A stretch of 64,000 nt of DNA from Bolinopsis microptera (Eukaryota; Ctenophora; Tentaculata; Lobata; Bolinopsidae): the NCBI RefSeq assembly GCF_026151205.1, contig NC_087083.1, positions 14,624,280 to 14,688,279 on the forward strand, read 5' to 3'. Position 1 is the first letter of the stretch, and the number at the start of each line of letters is the position of its first letter. Under the pieces are notes generated by a model that worked only from the letters and a program-made list of their open reading frames with translations, had not been told where the DNA came from and did not search any database. Positions 57,801 through 64,000 of this stretch are shown here, one piece after another. A program made the position numbers and the translations under genes.

Positions 57801-60800
57801 TCTTTATCGAACTTTCCGAGAGGCTCGCCAATCTCGGTGAAAATGACAGGGATCGACACAACTCGGGGAGCACGGACCACTTGATCGTACTTCATCCGGA
57901 TCCTTTACATCAGAGAAGGAACTGAGAAGTGTCAGCATACATGCCCTCGCAAAGGATCAGCTCAAGAGAAGTCAGTATTTTTCCGTGCTGCTAGCTGGAG
58001 AACGTCCAGATGAAACTCTGTGCCGGTCTCCGGAAATGGCTGGAGGACTTGTGCTCTTTGTCGTGGTTGTTGATGACGATGATGATGGAAGTGGGTTCTC
58101 GTTTGGCATGGAACCGAAGGAATCGCCTTACTCACTGCATGGCACGAACTTGAGACTCGAAGTAGAATCGTCGGATGTCGACGAAAAGGTTGTGGTGGTA
58201 GCCAGGACGAGGAGATGCGACAGGCCAGACTAACGTGTCGGTGACCAGTAAATGTACTTGCCTTATATCCATCACCCGGCTTCACTAATGTCTCATCGCC
58301 TAGCGACAGTGACTCCCTGATCCAAGGAAGTGGAGGTCCCCTAGTGATTCAAGGTAATGGCTGATCTGCCGACCGCGATGCGTGCCGGACACTCTTGCTG
58401 TCCGCGAAATAGAGCTGTGCTGTCCACCTGGAGCAGGTTGGATTGAAAAGTCGGTGACCTTGTCGAGGTAGATCACCTCTTCTTCTGCATGTGACGACCA
58501 ACCTGACAATGTCTTTTATCGAAACTTCCGCAGGCTCGCCAATCCGGTGAAAATGAACAGGATCGGAACACAACTCTGGTTGAGCACGGTACCACCTGAT
58601 CGTATTCATAGAATATTTAACATCAGAGAAAGGAAATGAGAGTGTCAGAATCGTGCCCTGCAAAGGATTCAGACTCAGCGACGTCAGTTTTATCCCGTGC
58701 TGCTTGCTGGCAGAACGTCAGGATGAAACCTCCTGTGTGCCGGTCTCGAATGGTGGAGGACTTGTGCTCTTTTGTCGTGGTTGTTTGATCGATGATGATG
58801 GTGTGGGTTCTCGTATGACTGGAACCGAAGGAATCGCCCTTTCACTGCTGGACGGAACCTTGAACTAGAAGTAGAATTCGTCGGATGACGACGAAAAGTA
58901 TGATTTGGTTGACCAGGTACTACGAGGATGGTCTCGAAGGCAGACAAACCGTAGTCGGTGACGTAATTGTTACTTGCTTATATCCATCACTAGGCCCACT
59001 AATTCTCCATAGCCTAGCGACAGAGTTGACTCCCCTGTCAAGGAAGTGGAGTCCCTATGAATTCAAGGTAATGGTGATTCTGCGACCGATGCGTGCCGGA
59101 ACACTCTTGCTGTCCAGCGAATTAGAGCTGGTTGCTGTTGTCAACTGGAGCAGTTGATTGAACGTGGTGACCTTAGTCGAGGTAGATCACATCTTCTTCC
59201 AGCATGTGCCGACAACAAGAAATGTCTTTATCGAAACTTTTCAGCAGGCTCGCCAATACGGTGAAAATGACAGGATCGGACACAACTCGGGCGAGCACGG
59301 ACACCTGAATCGTCTTCATACGTGATCCCTTTACATCAGGAAGGAACTGGAGTGTCAGCCATCCTTGCCCGTGCAAAGGATCAGACTCAGCGAGTCAGTT
59401 TTTTATCGTGCTGCTAGCTGGAGAACGTTCCAGATGAAACTCCTGTGCCGGTCTCGAAATGCGGAGGACTTGTGATCTTTGTCTGTTGTTGATGAGTGAT
59501 GATGGAGTCAGTGGTTCCGTTATGACTGGAACCGAAGGAATCGCCTTATCACTGCTGACGAACTTGAACTAGAAGTAGAATCGTCGGATGACGACGAAAA
59601 GGATGATTGGTTGCCCTGGGACGAGGATGATTCTCGACAGGCCAGACAAAAACGTGACGGGACTACTTGTACTTGCCTTATATCCATACTCGGCTCAATA
59701 ATGTCTCATCGCCTAGCGACAGTGAATCCCTGTCAAGGATGTTGGAAGTCCACTAGTGATCAAGTAATGGCTGATTCTGCGACCGATTGCGTGCGGACAC
59801 TCTTGCTGTCCAGCGAAATAGAGCTGGTGCTGTCACCTGAGCAGGTGGATGAACGTGTGTGACCTTCGTCGGGTAGACACCTTTCTTCTGAATGTGCCGC
59901 ACCAACCAGACAATCGTCTTTATCGAACTTTCCGCAGGCTCGACAATCTCGGTGAAATGACAGGTCGTGAAACAACTCGGGGTGCACGGACCACCTATCG
60001 TCTTCATCCGGATTCCTTTACAGCAGAGAAGGAACTGTGGCAGTGTAGCATCCTTGGCCCTGCAAAGGATCAGACTCAGCGAAGTCAGTTTATCCGTGTG
60101 CCTAGCCGGAGAAAAGTCCAGATGAAACCTGTGCCGGTCTCGAAATAGGTGGAGGACTCTGTGCTCTTGCTCGTGGTTGTTGATGACGATGCTGATGGAC
60201 GTGGGGTTCTCGTATGAATGGACCGAAGGAATCGCCTTATCACTGCTGGACGAATTGAACTAGAAGTAGAATCGTCGGGAATTGACCGACGAAAAAGGAT
60301 GATGTGGTTGACCAGGACGAGGATGATCTCGACAGGCCAGACAAAACGTGTCGGTGACGTACTTGTAATTGACTTATATCCATCACTCGGCTCATAGTCT
60401 CCATCGCCTAGCGACCAGTGACTCCCTGTCAAAGGAAGTGGAGTCCCCTAGTGATTCAAGGTATGGCTGATTCTGCCGACCGATGCGTGCCGGAGTATAT
60501 ACTCTTGTGTCCAGCGAAATAGAGCTGGTGCGTCACCAGGAGCAGGGGATTGAACGTGGTGACCTTCGTTCGGGTAGATCAACTCTTCATTGGCAAGTGC
60601 CGACCAACCAGACAACGTCTTTATCGAACTTCCGCAGGCTCGCCATTCTCCGGTGAAAATTGACAGGATCAGGACACAAACTCGGGGAGCACGGACCACT
60701 GATCGTCTTCAACCGGATCCTTTACATCAGAGAAGGAACTGAGCAGTGTCAGCATCCTTGCCTGCAAAGGATCAGACTCAGCGAAGTCAGTTTTATCGTG

Positions 60801-63800
60801 CTGCTAGCTGGGAACGTCAGATGAAACTCCTGTGCCGGTCTCCGAAATGGCTGGAGGACTTGTGCTCTTTGTCGTCGTGGTGTTGATGACGAAGATGATG
60901 GAGTGGGTTCTAGTATGAATGGAACCGAAGAATCGCCTTATCAATGCTGGGACGAACTTGAACTAGAAGTAGAATGTGGATGGAGACGAAAGGATGATGT
61001 GGTAGACCAGGACGGGGATGATCTCGACAGGCCAGACCAAACGTTGTCGGTGACGTTACTTGTACTTGCCTTATACCATCCTCGGCTCACTATTGTCCTC
61101 CATCGCCTAGCGACAGTGACTCCCTGTCCAAGGAAGTGGAGTCCCCTAGTGATTCAAGGGTAATGGGCTGATTCTGCCGACCGAATGCGTGACGGACACT
61201 CTTGAAGTCAGAGAAAATAGAGCTGGGCTGCTGTCACCTGGAGCGCGTGATTGAACGTGGTGACCTTCGTCTAGGTAGATCACCTCTTCTTTTCGTTTTG
61301 GCCAATGGTGCGACCAACCAGAAATGTATTTATCGAACTTTCCGCAGGCTCGCCAATCTCGGGGAAAGACAGGATCGGACACAACTCGGGGAGCACGGAC
61401 CACCTGATCGTCTTATCCGGATCCTTTACATCAGAGAAGGAATGAGAGTTGTCGCATCCTTGACATGCCAAAGGATCAGATCAGCGAAGTCAGTTTATCC
61501 GTGCTGCTAGCTGGAGAATCAGATGTAACTCCTGTGACGGTCTCCGAAATGGATGGAGACTTGTGCTTCTTTGTCGTGGTTTTGATGTCGATGATGATGG
61601 AGTGGGTTCTAGTCATGACTGGATACCGAAGAATCGCCTTAAAATCACTGCTGGGCGAACTTGAACTATAAGTCGAATCGTCGGATGACGACCGAAAGGA
61701 TGATGTGGTTGACCAGGACGAGGATGATCTCGACAGGCCAGACAAATCGTGTCGGTGACGTACTTGTACTTGCCTTATATCCATCACTCGGCTCACTCTC
61801 ACTATGGTCCTCCATCGCCTAGCGACAGTGGACTCCCTGTCCATGAAGTGGAGTCCCCTAGTGATTCAGGTAATGGTGATTCTGACACCGATGCGTGCCG
61901 GACATCTTTGCTGTCCAGCGAATATAGAGCTGGTGCTGTCACCTGGAGCAGGTGATTGAACGTGGTGACCTTCGTCGAGGTAGCTCACCTCTTTTATGCA
62001 TTGTGCCGACCAACCACGACAATGTCTATTATCGAAAATTTCCGCAGGCTCGCCAATCTCGGTGAAAATGACAGGATCGGACACAACTCGGGGAGCACGG
62101 ACCACTGTCGTCTTCTCCGGATCTTTTACATCAGAGAAGGAACTGAGAGTGTCAGCATCCTGCCCTGAAAGGATACAGATCAGCGAAGTAAGTTTTATCC
62201 GTGCTGCTAGTGGAGAACGTCCAGGATGAACACCTAGGCAAAGAAAATCCGAGCAAAAAAGGGGAGATGTGGGTTGCCAGGACAGGAATGAATTCCGACA
62301 GGCCAAAAGTGGGGTGACTATTTGTACTTGCTTTATTTATATTGGCCAAAATTCTCCCATCGCCTAGCCAGGACTCCCGTCCAAATGACCCCCTAGGATT
62401 CGAAAGGGTGTTTCGGGACCATCGGGGGAAATTGCTTCCACAAAAACGGGTTTTTTACCTGAGCATGTTGAACGGGTGACCTTCGTCGAGGTAGATCACC
62501 TCTTTCTGCATGGCCGACCCAACCAACAATGTCTTTATCGAACTTTCCGCAGCTCCCAATCGGTAAAAATGACAGGAGGGACACAACTGGGGGAGCAGGG
62601 ACCCCCTGATCGTTTTTCCCCGGACCCTTTTACATCAAAAGGAACGAGGTGTCAGCATCCTTGCCCTAAAAGGATCGACTCGCGAAGTCTTTTTTTATCC
62701 GGCGGCTAGCTGGAAAAACGTCCAGAAAAACTCCGTGCCGGTCCCGAAAGGCGGGAGGCCCTTTGCTTTTTGTCGGGGTTTTTGAGACGATGATGATGGA
62801 GGGGTTTCGATGACGGGAACCAAAGGAATCGCCTATCACTGCGGACGAATTGAACTAGAAGTAGAATCGTGGGATGACGACGAAAAGGAGATGGGTTGCC
62901 AGGACGGGGATACTCGCGGCCAACAAACGTTCGGTGACGTACTTGTACTTCCTTTATATCCATCACTGGGCTACTAATGTCCATCCCAGCGACATGACCC
63001 CGTCCAAGGGGAAGTGGAGCCCCCTATTTATTCAAGGTAATGGCTGATCTGCCGACCGATGCGGGGGGACACTCTGCTGTCCACGAAAAGAGCTGGTGCT
63101 TCACCGGGGAGCGGTATTGAACGTGGTGACCTTCGTCGGGGTAGATCACCTCTTCTTCTGCAGGCCGACCAAACCAACAATGTCTTTATCGAACTTTCCG
63201 CGGGCTCGCCAATCTCGGGAAAAGCAGGATGGGACCCAACTCGGGGGGGGCAGGGCCCCACCTGACGTCTTCATCCGATCCTTTACTAAGAAGAATAGAG
63301 TGTCGCATCCTTCCCCCGAAAAGGATCAACCACGAAGTCATTTTAATCCGGGCTGCACGGGAAAACGTCCAAAAACTCCGTCCGGCTCCAAAATGCTGGA
63401 GGACTTGTGCTTTTTGGTGGGGTTGTTGGACGATGATAGGAGGGGGTTTCTCGTATGACGGAACCAAAAGGAAATCCCCTTTATCACGGCGGACAACTTG
63501 AACTAGAATAAATCGTCGAGACGACAAAAGGATATGTGGTTGACCGGGACGAGGAGACCGACAGCCAACAAACTTTCGGTGCGTATTTTGACTCCCCTTA
63601 TACCACCTCGGCCACAATGCTCCATCGCCTAGCGACAGTGACTCCCCCTTCCAAGGAATGGAGTCCCCTAGTGATAAAGGGTAAGGGCTGATTCTGCCGA
63701 CCGATCGTGCCGGAACCGCGCCACGAAATAAGGGGTGCTGTCACTGAGCAGGGATTGAACTGGTGCCCTTTCGTCGAGGTAGATCCCTCTTCTTCGCATG

Positions 63801-64000
63801 TGCCGACCAACCGACAAGTTTTTATCGAACTTTCCGCAGCTGCCACTCGGGAAAAGACAGGAGGGACCACTCGGGGAGAAAACGGACCACCTATCGCTTA
63901 CCGGATCCTTTACCGAGAAGGAACTGAGAGTGTCAGCACCTTGCCCTGCAAAGGAAAACTCAGGAAGTCAGTTTTTATCCTGCTGCAAGGGAGAACGTCC
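51893..64000 (-). repeat. 696-bp coding tandem array, right block (about 17 noisy copies)
   Basis: Same unit and orientation as the left block. Copies from 51,893 to 62,230 carry mainly scattered insertions; 62,240-64,000 is worse, with lost bases and inflated homopolymers. No open frame longer than about 150 codons survives, yet each 232-residue repeat can be followed piecewise on the minus strand. The array runs off the window end. The noise pattern differs from the left block, suggesting that these copies were assembled from few raw reads. Confidence 0.9.
55283..55310. other. Poly-C tract (28 bases) inside a repeat copy
   Basis: It sits where the unit has ATCGCCTTATC, so two C have become 28. 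The surrounding unit is otherwise in register, which shows how the longer homopolymer blocks may have arisen. Confidence 0.85.

Overview
The window is a piece of eukaryotic, probably invertebrate animal, genome assembled from error-prone long reads. The evidence is spliced GT-AG genes on the minus strand, intracellular-type Ig-like domains, a D8C-like domain and a C-terminal RING finger, AT-rich introns full of minisatellites, and no prokaryotic gene organisation. I cannot name the species.

Layout. (1) 1-41,409 is a tandem array of a 696-bp unit. Read on the minus strand it is an open 232-residue Ser/Thr/Asp-rich protein repeat. Copies at 29,104-33,390 and 35,330-36,850 are essentially identical. 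Elsewhere the copies carry dense one-base indels, and the array is broken by artificial homopolymer blocks (C392 at 1,370; G1079 at 4,341; G401 then T241 at 27,139) with low-quality sequence beside them. (2) 41,406-41,910 (minus) holds an acidic, Ser-rich non-repetitive segment that enters the array in frame after removal of one T, so it looks like the N-terminal part of the giant repeat protein. (3) 42,046-51,893 (minus) holds a split gene I reconstructed by eye: 13 exons with consensus splice sites and compatible phases, encoding a D8C-like domain, three Cys-depleted Ig-like domains, a basic/acidic linker and a C3HC4 RING, followed by a poly(A) signal. Its 5' end is cut off at 51,893. (4) 51,893-64,000 is more of the same 696-bp array in the same orientation but with noisy sequence. 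The junction falls inside a coding exon, so it may be a repeat-mediated misjoin.

The most striking observation is in the introns of the D8C-Ig-RING gene. At least six different minisatellites (8, 8, 24, 31, 39 and 75 bp units) each begin at, or straddle, an authentic splice junction of the gene, so that every repeat unit carries a copy of that exon's 5' donor or 3' acceptor. Exon A is bracketed by an acceptor-derived array on one side and a donor-derived array on the other. This suggests repeated local duplication seeded at exon-intron boundaries and would create dozens of competing splice sites. One array is interrupted by a 596-bp hAT-like non-autonomous element with a 7-8 bp target duplication.

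Frame breaks in the exons are nearly all single-base changes, many in short homopolymers, and match the indel noise visible in the neighbouring arrays, so sequencing error is the simplest explanation, but a decaying gene is not excluded. Nothing here supports an operon of bacterial type, CRISPR, rRNA or tRNA genes.
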